Source: Christensenellaceae bacterium
Lineage (GTDB): Bacteria; Bacillota; Clostridia; Christensenellales; DTU072
DNA length: 34,001 nucleotides
Assembly (NCBI GenBank): GCA_031259965.1
Contig: JAIRKT010000047.1
Coordinates: 1-34,001, forward strand
Direction of reading: 5' to 3'
The notes beneath the pieces are model-generated. The model was not told where the DNA came from and did no database searches. It was given only the letters and a program-made list of their open reading frames with translations. Of this stretch, positions 17,828-24,924 are shown piece by piece (position 1 is the stretch's first letter; every line of letters begins with the position of its first letter). The position numbers were made by a program, and so were the translations under genes.

Positions 17828-19212
17828 AGATTACCTCTCTTCAAAATAAAATCACAGAATGTAATACCTTTTATAAATATTTTGTTTGACGTTTTCAGAA
17901 TTATATATTTACATTCTGGTGTTGCAGAATAGAGTAGTATTAGAATTGTTTTTGCAAAGTCTCTAGTATTATTAAAAGGCATTTCAGATGCATATATTTC
18001 CGACCTTCCTTCTAACAACTTTAGTGCGTATTTTGTAATATTATTGTATGAGAATTCGGCATTCAATAATATGTCTTTAAGTTTTTTATCGACAAGCACT
18101 TTATCAACATGTGATTCCCTGATTGGTTCAATATTACCTTTAGTTCTATTGATATCGCGCGCAGTATAAAGAGAAGAATTATTAAGCATTTTTGTAACAT
18201 ACAGGTTAAATTTGTAATCTTTAGTAAAGTCCGTTGCAGAATTAATTGCAAATCGGATTAACTGATTATAAATCCCATTAAAATCATCTGAAGAATCAAT
18301 GTAAAACATGAGCTTGTTAATAGCAGCTTGTAAATAGTTATTATTTTTGTCATCAATGCTTGTAATTAATTTGCTAACAGAATTCAAACTTATTTTAATA
18401 TAATCTAATGTGTCAAAAATATATTTTCTTGCTTCATCTGTTGTTTTAAATTCATCATTTATTCGTTTAGTAGTTAATTCATTGGTAAATGATGGAGTAT
18501 CTTCTATGTACTCTATAATTTTTAATATAGAATTCTTGAATTTATGCAAATTGTCGTAGGTTTTCAAATTGATAAAGGAAGTATCAAAAAAATTCGTTTT
18601 GTATTTTTTTAATTCATTTAAGATTGTATTTGCAACTTCTGATGATTTGACTCCTTTTAGAAGTTCTTTATAGTAAGCAAAGATGTCTGCTTTTAGGCCT
18701 TTTAAATTTGAAATGAAATCCTTAGTTCCTTTGTCCATTTGTTCTATTGATTCAATGTTTTTGAAATTTTTTAATGCCTCAGCGTGGTAATAAATGGTAT
18801 TAAGATAACCTGTGTACTCAAGACGAGATCCCGAGACAATATCTTTTAAGATGTCTAGAACTTTCATAGCTTTTTTATCAAAGCATACAAGTATATCATT
18901 ATTCTTTATTTCTTCTTCATAAATCCATCCCGCATCTCGTATTCGATTATACATGTGAACTGCTTTGGCCCTTGAGTCTTTTAAAGTTACTGCATCATCT
19001 TCTAAAATATCTGGGTTATTATTATTTTCAATTATGTAAACAATAGAATCTAGAATTATCTTCTTAGTATTTTCCTGTGTTGAATTCACAATGTAATAGT
19101 TTTGATTAGCGCGTCGATCAATTTCAAGCAAGGCCTCGTAATAAAGTTCTTGATTAGGGCACGAGAGAATATTGAAAAAAGCGTGATTAAAAATGTTAAA
19201 CAAATTCATCAT
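17824..19212 (-). CDS. jetA: Wadjet system protein JetA, kleisin-like subunit (DUF5716-like)
   Basis: 462 residues and largely alpha-helical. It begins MMNLFNIFNHAFFNILSC, followed by YYEALLEI. This resembles the start of DUF5716 JetA proteins, which are kleisin-like (MukF-like) and bridge the two JetC heads. A winged-helix-like segment lies near 85-125 (RAKAVHMYNRIRDAGWI) and helical bundles follow. The DUF5716 type of JetA is the one I associate with the type III Wadjet variant, rather than the DUF3375 form of type I, but that subtype call is from memory. AAGGA precedes the ATG at good spacing. It is the first gene of the operon, and a candidate promoter lies about 400 bases upstream. Confidence 0.82.
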   Translation of the reverse strand: MMNLFNIFNHAFFNILSCPNQELYYEALLEIDRRANQNYYIVNSTQENTKKIILDSIVYIIENNNNPDILEDDAVTLKDSRAKAVHMYNRIRDAGWIYEEEIKNNDILVCFDKKAMKVLDILKDIVSGSRLEYTGYLNTIYYHAEALKNFKNIESIEQMDKGTKDFISNLKGLKADIFAYYKELLKGVKSSEVANTILNELKKYKTNFFDTSFINLKTYDNLHKFKNSILKIIEYIEDTPSFTNELTTKRINDEFKTTDEARKYIFDTLDYIKISLNSVSKLITSIDDKNNNYLQAAINKLMFYIDSSDDFNGIYNQLIRFAINSATDFTKDYKFNLYVTKMLNNSSLYTARDINRTKGNIEPIRESHVDKVLVDKKLKDILLNAEFSYNNITKYALKLLEGRSEIYASEMPFNNTRDFAKTILILLYSATPECKYIILKTSNKIFIKGITFCDFILKRGNL

Positions 19213-19780
19213 TTGCTGTCCTTATAGGTTTTAAAATTTAAACAGGATTATTTGTAAACTAAATAATCTGTGAGGTAGAAGAAACTTAGAATTTAATTTA
19301 TAGGTTTTGTAGAAGTAACTATATAATTTGTGCATCAAAGTTAGTTTGGTACATGGTTATTGAAATTTGTTTAGGCTAAAGCAACATAAATCAAATTACT
19401 CTTTATCTAAATTACTCCTTGTTTTAATATAAGAATTGTATAATTTAATGTAACATACTTTGATTAATAAAATATTGGGTTATATAAAGTGGTAGTTATA
19501 ATAGTATTAGATAATAATTTTATGAAAACTTCAAAACGAGGCACATAATATTGGACAAAACTTTAGTCCTAATATATGATAATACCCATCGCCTGAGTGC
19601 GTAATTATATTATAGAAAACAATGCAACAAAAAGCAATTAATTTTTAGCAATAATTTAATTAGTTTGTAATATTTTTTTGTTTTTTAGAAGTGCGAGTGG
19701 ATGTATTTGTTTTAGGGCGTAAATATTGGTCTTCAACAAATACCAGACTGCAAAAAAATGGGATAAATACTAAAACCAGT
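19213..19780. other. Gap upstream of jetA, no gene seen
   Basis: 568 bases of AT-rich sequence without a supported reading frame. It would hold the promoter and any control sites of the Jet operon. I saw no repeat of the tRNA-Leu 3' end that would mark an integration boundary. The best promoter candidate is listed separately; another weak one (TTACAT, 16 bases, TATATT on the minus strand) lies near 19430. Confidence 0.4.
19609..19637 (-). promoter_or_regulatory. Candidate promoter of the jetABCD operon
   Basis: Minus strand TTGCTT (19632-19637), a 17-base spacer and a perfect TATAAT (19609-19614). It would leave a leader of about 390 bases before jetA, which is long, so a closer unrecognised promoter is possible. 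Confidence 0.3.
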
Positions 19781-19817
19781 AAAAAAAACCCCTTAAGTTA
19801 AAAATAACTTGCAGGGG
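19781..19817 (-). terminator. Rho-independent terminator of the tRNA-Leu transcript
   Basis: On the minus strand CCCC (19814-19817) and AAGTTA pair with TAACTT and GGGG (19789-19792) around a T-rich loop, followed by eight Ts (complement of 19781-19788). It begins 8 bases after the tRNA 3' end. Confidence 0.75.
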
Positions 19818-19824
19818 ATCTTAG

Positions 19825-19911
19825 TGGTGCCGAAAGTGGGACTTGAACCCACACGAAGATAATCTTCTGCGGATTTTGAGTCCGCCGCGTCTGCCATTCC
19901 ACCATTTCGGC
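19825..19911 (-). tRNA. tRNA-Leu (anticodon CAA)
   Basis: Class II tRNA of 87 bases with encoded CCA. The acceptor stem GCCGAAA pairs with TTTCGGC, the anticodon stem GCGGA/TCCGC encloses a CAA anticodon, a long variable arm (GAAGATTATCTTC region) follows, and the T-loop is TTCAAGT. It reads UUG leucine codons. Its 3' end faces the Wadjet operon, and the terminator follows immediately. Confidence 0.95.
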
Positions 19912-20460
19912 TAGGTTTGAATTAGACATTTGTGATTAAACTTATAACAATAGTTTAACATACTGATTAAAATTTTGCAAGCAAAATTGTTTATTAAACT
20001 AAGAATTATCATCAAAAAGGTTTGGAGTTTAGAATTTAGACAAAAAAAAATATATTTGCAGGAAGATACTATGTTTGTTGTATAGCAAAATATGTGGAGC
20101 AGCTCTTCAAATCTATTATACCTCATCAGCATGGTAAAGTATCAAACCTCCTGCAAAAAACTTGTGTATAGTTTAAACCAGCCCCCTATTTTAAGTATGT
20201 GAGGAATTTAGAGGTAGTAAAATGGTGCAAGCAAACTATAAAACATGAAAAAATTTGAAAAAGGCCTCTAAGAATGATTCTAAAAAAAAAATTGCATTTT
20301 AGAGAGAAAATTTAAAAATTATTTTTAAAATTATGCTAATATCTTGTTAAATGTGTTGACATTCCTAGTATAATATGATAATCTATTAAGGCATCCTTTT
20401 GAGAGGGTGTAATTTTTTGTATAAAAATCGTATTAGTAATGATGCGAGTGAGGGAATGGT
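19912..20460. other. Divergent gap between tRNA-Leu and rpmG
   Basis: It contains the rpmG promoter at its right end (20356-20384) and presumably the tRNA-Leu promoter at its left; a weak TTAATC, 18 bases, TATAAG candidate lies about 30 bases before the tRNA on the minus strand. Nothing else was recognised. Confidence 0.4.
20356..20384 (+). promoter_or_regulatory. Promoter of the rpmG-secE-nusG operon
   Basis: Perfect TTGACA (20356-20361), a 17-base spacer and TAATCT (20379-20384), with start near 20391 and about 70 bases to the rpmG ATG. Confidence 0.55.
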
Positions 20461-20610
20461 ATGCGAGATAAAATTACACTAGCGTGTACAGAATGCAAGC
20501 ATAGAAATTACGATACTAATAAAAACAAAAAAAATGATCCTGATAGGATTGAGTTAAAGAAGTATTGTCGTTTTTGCAAAAAACATACGAATCATAAAGA
20601 GACCAAATAG
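20461..20610 (+). CDS. rpmG: 50S ribosomal protein L33
   Basis: A 49-residue protein beginning [17 protein letters not shown] and ending [10 protein letters not shown]. It is the classic L33 with both zinc-ribbon pairs present (CTEC and CRFC), so it is the zinc-binding C+ form. L33 sits near the exit site of the large subunit. GAGGGA precedes the ATG. It lies 12 bases before secE, the usual Firmicutes order. Confidence 0.95.
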   Translation: MRDKITLACTECKHRNYDTNKNKKNDPDRIELKKYCRFCKKHTNHKETK

Positions 20611-20622
20611 GAGATTACTCGT

Positions 20623-20976
20623 ATGGGTAGAAAAGACATCAAACTTGGTAGTTTGGACAAAAACATTGATGTACCTGTAGTTGAACCCAAGAAGGGCGAT
20701 GTTCAAAACACAAATGCCTCAAAAAACAGCAAAAATGTCTCAAAAAAAGATAAAGCTGATAAGCCTAAAGTAAGGACTAGGATAGCAAAAGTCTTCAGAG
20801 AAATGATATCCGAACTTAAAAAGGTTGATTGGCCAGTGTTCCGCGCAACTAAAACTAAAGCAGGTGTAATAACAAATACCATCACAGTATTAGTCTTATC
20901 ATTATTTTTCTTAATAATAGTAACTGCTTTTGATTTTGGCCTTGCAGCCGCATTAAGAGCATTAGTGGGTGGTTAA
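20623..20976 (+). CDS. secE: Preprotein translocase subunit SecE
   Basis: 117 residues. A lysine- and serine-rich N-terminal extension (about 1-50) leads to the conserved SecE core FREMISELKKVDWP, followed by a single hydrophobic segment (TVLVLSLFFLIIVTAFDFGL, about 89-108). SecE clamps SecY in the membrane protein-export channel. AGGAG lies at correct spacing before the ATG. The gene sits between rpmG and nusG, which confirms identity. The extension is longer than in Bacillus SecE (about 59 residues) but common in Clostridia. Confidence 0.94.
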   Translation: MGRKDIKLGSLDKNIDVPVVEPKKGDVQNTNASKNSKNVSKKDKADKPKVRTRIAKVFREMISELKKVDWPVFRATKTKAGVITNTITVLVLSLFFLIIVTAFDFGLAAALRALVGG

Positions 20977-21029
20977 AATGTGTTTAAATTTTGTTTTAGA
21001 CGAAGTTAGTCACTCTAAAGCGAGGAATA

Positions 21030-21557
21030 ATGGATAATAAAGAAAACGCAAAGTGGTACGTTCTTCATACGTACGCATCATATGAAACTGTTGTAAAAAA
21101 CAATCTAAACAAAATGATCGAGAATAATGGATTGCAAGATTACATATTTGAGATCGAAATTCCAGTCGAAGAAGAGGTTGTTGAAAAAAACGGAAAAAGA
21201 AAGATTGTTGAGCGCAAAAAATTTCCAGGTTATGTCTTTATAAAGATGATTCACACAGATCATGTCTGGTATATGGTGACCAATACAAGGGGCGTTACTG
21301 GTTTTGTAGGCCCGCAATCGAAAGCTTTGCCCTTAACGGCAGATGAAATTAAAAGGATGGGACTAGAAAAAGTAGCCACAAAAGATTTTACAATTAATGT
21401 GGGAGATACTATTAGAATTATTTCTGGGGCCTTGGATACCTTTGTTGGGTCGGTTGAGGAAGTTTACAATGAGAAAGAAAAGGTGAGGGCTTTTGTTCAA
21501 TTGTTTGGAAGGCCTACCCCAGTTGAATTGGATTTCTCACAAATTGAAAAGATATAA
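21030..21557 (+). CDS. nusG: Transcription termination/antitermination protein NusG
   Basis: 175 residues, the standard size. The NGN domain starts KWYVLHTYASYE and includes RKKFPGYVFIKM and TRGVTGFVG. The C-terminal KOW domain contains VGDTIRIISGALDTFVG. NusG binds RNA polymerase and affects pausing, Rho termination and coupling to ribosomes. It lies 53 bases after secE, probably in the same transcript, with GCGAGGAAT before the ATG. Confidence 0.96.
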   Translation: MDNKENAKWYVLHTYASYETVVKNNLNKMIENNGLQDYIFEIEIPVEEEVVEKNGKRKIVERKKFPGYVFIKMIHTDHVWYMVTNTRGVTGFVGPQSKALPLTADEIKRMGLEKVATKDFTINVGDTIRIISGALDTFVGSVEEVYNEKEKVRAFVQLFGRPTPVELDFSQIEKI

Positions 21558-21669
21558 AATAAATAAAAATTCCTGATAATTTTCGGATGAATTATTTATA
21601 TAAAATTGGGAGGACGGTAAATTTATTTAATGCTGTCCGTTGGAACCTGAATAGTCGGAGGATTTGACT

Positions 21670-22098
21670 ATGGCAAAAAAAATAAATGCTGTTGTAAAAT
21701 TACAGCTGCCAGCTGGAAAAGCAACGCCTGGGCCACCTGTAGGATCTACATTAGGACCACATGGTGTAAACATACCAGCATTCACAAAAGAGTTTAATGA
21801 AAAAACGCTACCACAAGCGGGACTTATAATCCCAGTTGTGATAACAATTTTTGCAGATCGTTCTTTTACATTTGTTCTGAAAACACCACCAGCTGCAGTT
21901 CTAATTAAAAAGACATGTGGCTTAACTAGTGGCAGCCCTAAGGCCAATCGAGAAAAGGTAGCTAAGATTACTCATTCTCAAATAGAAGAAATTGCAAAAA
22001 TTAAGATGCCAGATCTTAATACCACATCACTAGAACAAGCTACTAGCATGATTGCTGGTACTGCCCGTAGTATGGGCGTTGTTGTTATTGATGGTTAA
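21670..22098 (+). CDS. rplK: 50S ribosomal protein L11
   Basis: 142 residues. It begins [18 protein letters not shown], contains [14 protein letters not shown] and ends with [11 protein letters not shown], all diagnostic of L11. The start at the ATG at 21670 is set by GGAGG at 21657-21661 (8-base gap); an in-frame TTG six bases upstream is too close. L11 forms the GTPase-associated centre with the L10/L12 stalk and is needed for the stringent response. The 112-base gap after nusG contains a weak GGAC/GTCC hairpin of unclear meaning. Confidence 0.96.
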   Translation: MAKKINAVVKLQLPAGKATPGPPVGSTLGPHGVNIPAFTKEFNEKTLPQAGLIIPVVITIFADRSFTFVLKTPPAAVLIKKTCGLTSGSPKANREKVAKITHSQIEEIAKIKMPDLNTTSLEQATSMIAGTARSMGVVVIDG

Positions 22099-22115
22099 CA
22101 AGGGAGGTATCAAAA

Positions 22116-22799
22116 ATGAAGAGAAGTAAAAATTACGTAGATTCACTTAAGCTTTTTGAAAAGAAGAAGATATACGAGCCGGGTGATGCTTTGAAATTAG
22201 CTGTTGACACTGCTAAGGCAAAGTTTGATGAAACTATAGAGTTGGCTATTAAACTAGGCGTTGATCCACGTCACGCTGATCAACAGGTGAGAGGCGTAGT
22301 TGTTTTACCACATGGAACTGGAAAAACCATGAAAGTATTGGTAATTGCAAAAGGAGCCAAAGCTGACGAAGCACAAGAGGCAGGAGCTGATTTTGTTGGT
22401 GGAGATGAAATGGTAGCAAAAATTCAAGGCGGATGGTTTGATTTTGATACCTGTGTTACCACACCTGATATGATGGGCGTTGTAGGAAAATTAGGTAAAT
22501 TGTTAGGACCCAAAGGACTGATGCCAAACCCAAAGAGTGGTACTGTAACTATGGATATAGCAAGAGCTATACGTGAAATCAAAGCAGGTAAAGTTGAATA
22601 TCGTGTTGACAAGACTGCAATTGTGCATGTGCCTATAGGAAAGAAATCATTTGGTACGGAAAAACTCATAGAGAATTTTGTCGCTTTAATGGAAGCTGTA
22701 GTTAAGGCAAAACCAGCTGCTGCCAAAGGACAGTATCTTAAGAGCATAGTTGTTGGTTCGACTATGGGCCCTGGTATTAAAACCACATTCAAATCATAG
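22116..22799 (+). CDS. rplA: 50S ribosomal protein L1
   Basis: 227 residues with the L1 hallmarks: [50 protein letters not shown] and [12 protein letters not shown]1 forms the mobile L1 stalk at the E site and in many bacteria represses its own operon. It follows rplK by 17 bases with GGGAGG before the ATG, so the two are cotranscribed. Length is slightly shorter than the common 229-234. Confidence 0.96.
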   Translation: MKRSKNYVDSLKLFEKKKIYEPGDALKLAVDTAKAKFDETIELAIKLGVDPRHADQQVRGVVVLPHGTGKTMKVLVIAKGAKADEAQEAGADFVGGDEMVAKIQGGWFDFDTCVTTPDMMGVVGKLGKLLGPKGLMPNPKSGTVTMDIARAIREIKAGKVEYRVDKTAIVHVPIGKKSFGTEKLIENFVALMEAVVKAKPAAAKGQYLKSIVVGSTMGPGIKTTFKS

Positions 22800-22827
22800 T
22801 TTGAATTAAAGTAGTAAAAAATTTAAT

Positions 22828-22955
22828 TATTAGTTTTTCTTCGAAGACCGTTTGTACTGAAAAGTTTAAATCTGCAAACGCAGAAGGAATTAAGTCGTAA
22901 ATAGTATTTATGTATGGCTTCGTTTCTTCGATAGGAGACGAAGCTTTTAATATTT
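22828..22955 (+). promoter_or_regulatory. Ribosomal protein L10 leader (autoregulatory RNA and attenuator)
   Basis: The 196-base gap between rplA and rplJ holds the elements expected of a Firmicutes L10 leader. TTCGAAGACCG is followed by a CGTTTG/CAAACG stem, the CGCAGAAGG segment, and then a strong GCTTCGT/ACGAAGC hairpin (22917-22944) with a short T run resembling an attenuator. In the known mechanism the L10-L12 complex binds the kink-turned leader and lowers rplJ-rplL expression. Boundaries are approximate and the match is from memory of the family. Confidence 0.7.
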
Positions 22956-22995
22956 ATAAGGACAAAAAGTCCAAAATAATCTAAGGAGGTTATTA

Positions 22996-23496
22996 ATGGC
23001 ATCATCAACGATCCGAGAACAAAAAAGCAAGCAAGTTGCTGAGATACAAGATCAAATATCTAATGCTAAAAGTGTTATGTTAGTTGATTATAAAGGTATT
23101 ACTGTTCTTCAAGATTTAGAATTGCGTAATGCTTTTAGAGCAAAAGGCGTAATTTACCGTGTGCTTAAAAATCGTCTTGTAAAAATAGCTTTTAATAATT
23201 TGGGACGAACTGAGTTTGACGAAGCTCTAAATGGCCCAACAGCATTAGCTATAGGCATGACGGATATAGTAGCACCAGCAAAAATTGTAATGGAAAAGTC
23301 AGTTACTTTCAAAAAGATGACGATCAAATGTGGCTTAGCAGAAAACAATTTCTTGGATGCTGAGCAATGTAAGGCATTTGCACAACTACCTTCACGAGAG
23401 GTGCTGATATCACAAGTTCTTGGTTTATTCCAAGCCCCAATCGCTGCATTTGCACGTGTTATAGATGCTATAGCACAGAAAAAAGCAGAGGTTTAA
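22996..23496 (+). CDS. rplJ: 50S ribosomal protein L10
   Basis: 166 residues. It has the L10 pattern [15 protein letters not shown], then [19 protein letters not shown], and a C-terminal helix that binds L12 dimers ([20 protein letters not shown]). It is the base of the ribosomal stalk. AAGGAGG precedes the ATG, 49 bases separate it from rplL, and the upstream leader is the expected control site. Confidence 0.95.
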   Translation: MASSTIREQKSKQVAEIQDQISNAKSVMLVDYKGITVLQDLELRNAFRAKGVIYRVLKNRLVKIAFNNLGRTEFDEALNGPTALAIGMTDIVAPAKIVMEKSVTFKKMTIKCGLAENNFLDAEQCKAFAQLPSREVLISQVLGLFQAPIAAFARVIDAIAQKKAEV

Positions 23497-23545
23497 TTCG
23501 CAGTCGGTAGCGTTAATCGAACAAACATATTCTAGGAGAATAATA

Positions 23546-23923
23546 ATGGCAGATATTAAAAAAATAATTGAAGAAATTAAAGAGTTAACAGTTCTTGAAT
23601 TAAACGCATTAGTTAAAGAACTTGAAATTGAATTTGGTGTAAGTGCTGCAGCACAAGTAGCTGCTTCTGCTGGTGCTACAGCTCAAGAAGCTGCACCTGT
23701 TGAAGAAAAGACCGAATTTGACGTAATAATAACAGCTATGGGACCAAACAAAGTACCAGTCATCAAAGCAGTTAGAGAAGCAATCCCTGGCCTCGGTTTA
23801 GTTGAAGCGAAACAACTCGTTGAAAGTGCACCAAAAGCAGTAAAAGAGGGCATTTCTAAAGAAGCAGCAACTTTGATAGCTGAAAAACTTAAAGCAGCCG
23901 GTGCCGAAGTTGAAATAAGATAG
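23546..23923 (+). CDS. rplL: 50S ribosomal protein L7/L12
   Basis: 125 residues. The N-terminal dimerisation domain ([20 protein letters not shown]) is followed by an alanine-rich hinge (about 35-52) and the conserved C-terminal domain containing [20 protein letters not shown] and [15 protein letters not shown]. It recruits translational GTPases to the ribosome. AGGAGAATAATA precedes the ATG. The next gene is a tRNA cluster and not rpoB, which is unusual for this operon. Confidence 0.96.
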   Translation: MADIKKIIEEIKELTVLELNALVKELEIEFGVSAAAQVAASAGATAQEAAPVEEKTEFDVIITAMGPNKVPVIKAVREAIPGLGLVEAKQLVESAPKAVKEGISKEAATLIAEKLKAAGAEVEIR

Positions 23924-23978
23924 TATAAAATATACTAATTTAAAAAAGTTTGTAAATAGGAATTTGCTGTAGTTTGCT

Positions 23979-24075
23979 CTGAGTGGTCCTTGTGTTTTAA
24001 CAAGTCATGCATCTTTGTTTGGGATACTAATATTAAGTATAAAAAACAAGCTGTACAGATTAAAGGATCACTCAG
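23979..24075. repeat. 13-bp inverted repeat with 71-base loop downstream of rplL
   Basis: CTGAGTGGTCCTT (23979-23991) faces AAGGATCACTCAG (24063-24075) with one G-T mismatch that would be a G-U pair in RNA. GTAG and CTAC flank the arms a few bases out. It could be a long RNA hairpin ending the ribosomal operon, a processing site or a small mobile-element remnant. Confidence 0.5.
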
Positions 24076-24179
24076 TGCATCTACATTAATCCTTAAAAAA
24101 TATATTTTTTGATTCAACAGTTCCCACACTGCTAAAATTTGAAATATTTAAGCAAATAATCAAAATGATATTAGATTAT

Positions 24180-24209
24180 TTGACAACATGCGATTAAATA
24201 GGATATACT
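24180..24209 (+). promoter_or_regulatory. Promoter of the tRNA cluster
   Basis: TTGACA (24180-24185), an 18-base spacer and TATACT (24204-24209). Transcription would start near 24216, about 12 bases before tRNA-Gly. Confidence 0.65.
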
Positions 24210-24227
24210 AATTAAACTCTTAATTAT

Positions 24228-24301
24228 GCGGGTGTAATTCAATGGTAGAATATTAGCCTTCCAAGCTAGATGCATGGGTTCGATTCCCATTACCCGCTCC
24301 A
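24228..24301 (+). tRNA. tRNA-Gly (anticodon TCC)
   Basis: 74 bases with encoded CCA. Acceptor GCGGGTG pairs with TACCCGC (one G-U), the anticodon loop is CTTCCAA and the T-loop TTCGATT. First of five tRNAs in one transcript. Confidence 0.96.
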
Positions 24302-24306
24302 ATTTT

Positions 24307-24382
24307 GAGCCTGTAGCACAGTGGATAGGGCAACGGCCTTCTAAGCCGTAGGTCGGGGGTTCGAATCCCTCCAGGCTCGCCA
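24307..24382 (+). tRNA. tRNA-Arg (anticodon TCT)
   Basis: 76 bases with CCA. Acceptor GAGCCTG pairs with CAGGCTC, the anticodon stem ACGGC/GCCGT encloses CTTCTAA, and the T-loop is TTCGAAT. It reads AGA/AGG arginine codons. Five bases after tRNA-Gly. Confidence 0.96.
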
Positions 24383-24417
24383 CATAACAAGAGAAGTTTA
24401 TTAAATAGCATGTTTTT

Positions 24418-24494
24418 GGTAGGTATAGCTCAGTTGGTAGAGCGCCGGATTGTGGCTCCGAAGGTCGTGGGTTCGATCCCCATTACTTACCCCA
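24418..24494 (+). tRNA. tRNA-His (anticodon GTG)
   Basis: 77 bases with an encoded G-1 opposite C73 and an encoded CCA. Acceptor GTAGGTA pairs with TACTTAC and the anticodon loop is TTGTGGC. The anticodon stem has one non-standard end pair (CCGGA with TCCGA, a C-A opposition), which is tolerable but notable. Confidence 0.93.
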
Positions 24495-24499
24495 CAAAT

Positions 24500-24574
24500 T
24501 GGGGTGTAGCCAAGCGGTAAGGCATGGGACTTTGACTCCCACACTCGTTGGTTCAAATCCATCCACCCCAGCCA
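24500..24574 (+). tRNA. tRNA-Gln (anticodon TTG)
   Basis: 75 bases with CCA. The characteristic weak U1-A72 acceptor TGGGGTG pairs with CACCCCA, the anticodon loop is CTTTGAC and the T-loop TTCAAAT. Five bases after tRNA-His. Confidence 0.96.
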
Positions 24575-24577
24575 AAC

Positions 24578-24653
24578 GATTCATTAGCTCAGCTGGTAGA
24601 GCATTTGACTTTTAATCAAAGGGTCCCGGGTTCGAATCCCGGATGGATCACCA
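24578..24653 (+). tRNA. tRNA-Lys (anticodon TTT)
   Basis: 76 bases with CCA. Acceptor GATTCAT pairs with ATGGATC (G-U allowed), anticodon stem TTTGA/TCAAA, loop CTTTTAA, T-loop TTCGAAT. Last of the cluster, immediately before the terminator. Confidence 0.96.
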
Positions 24654-24654
24654 C

Positions 24655-24697
24655 AACAAGGCACACGAGACATTCCGTGTGGCCTTGTTTCATTTTA
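24655..24697 (+). terminator. Rho-independent terminator of the tRNA cluster
   Basis: AACAAGGC-ACACG pairs with CGTGTGGCCTTGTT (one bulged base) in a 13-bp stem with a short loop at 24655-24689, followed by a T-rich tail. Confidence 0.9.
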
Positions 24698-24798
24698 AAT
24701 CCAAATAGCTATGAATAAATCCAGAATCGTGATATACTGAGTTTGTGCTGGATTTAATTGTTAATTCACCTAATTAAAACGCAAATATATAATATAAC

Positions 24799-24827
24799 TT
24801 GCATTTTGGTTTGAATCGATATATAAT
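24799..24827 (+). promoter_or_regulatory. Promoter of the M20 peptidase gene
   Basis: TTGCAT (24799-24804), a 17-base spacer and TATAAT (24822-24827), with about 90 bases of leader to the ATG at 24925. Confidence 0.5.
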
Positions 24828-24924
24828 ATTACATAAGCGGCACACACAATCAAAATTCGATCAAAAACCTATTAGTTTGCATTTTGCATTCAAAAGGTAA
24901 ATAGGTTGTATTAGGGAGATGACA

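Larger units (their letters stand above)
23924..24227. other. Gap between rplL and the tRNA cluster
   Basis: About 300 bases holding the inverted repeat at 23979-24075, an AAAAAATATATTTTTT palindrome near 24095-24110 and the tRNA promoter at 24180-24209. No classical GC-rich terminator was found for the rplJL transcript. Short frames are unsupported. Confidence 0.45.

Noticed and set aside
24171-24383. 70-codon minus-strand frame over tRNA-Gly and tRNA-Arg
   Set aside because: It is the complement of two clear tRNA genes; proteins predicted over tRNAs of this kind are known annotation artefacts.
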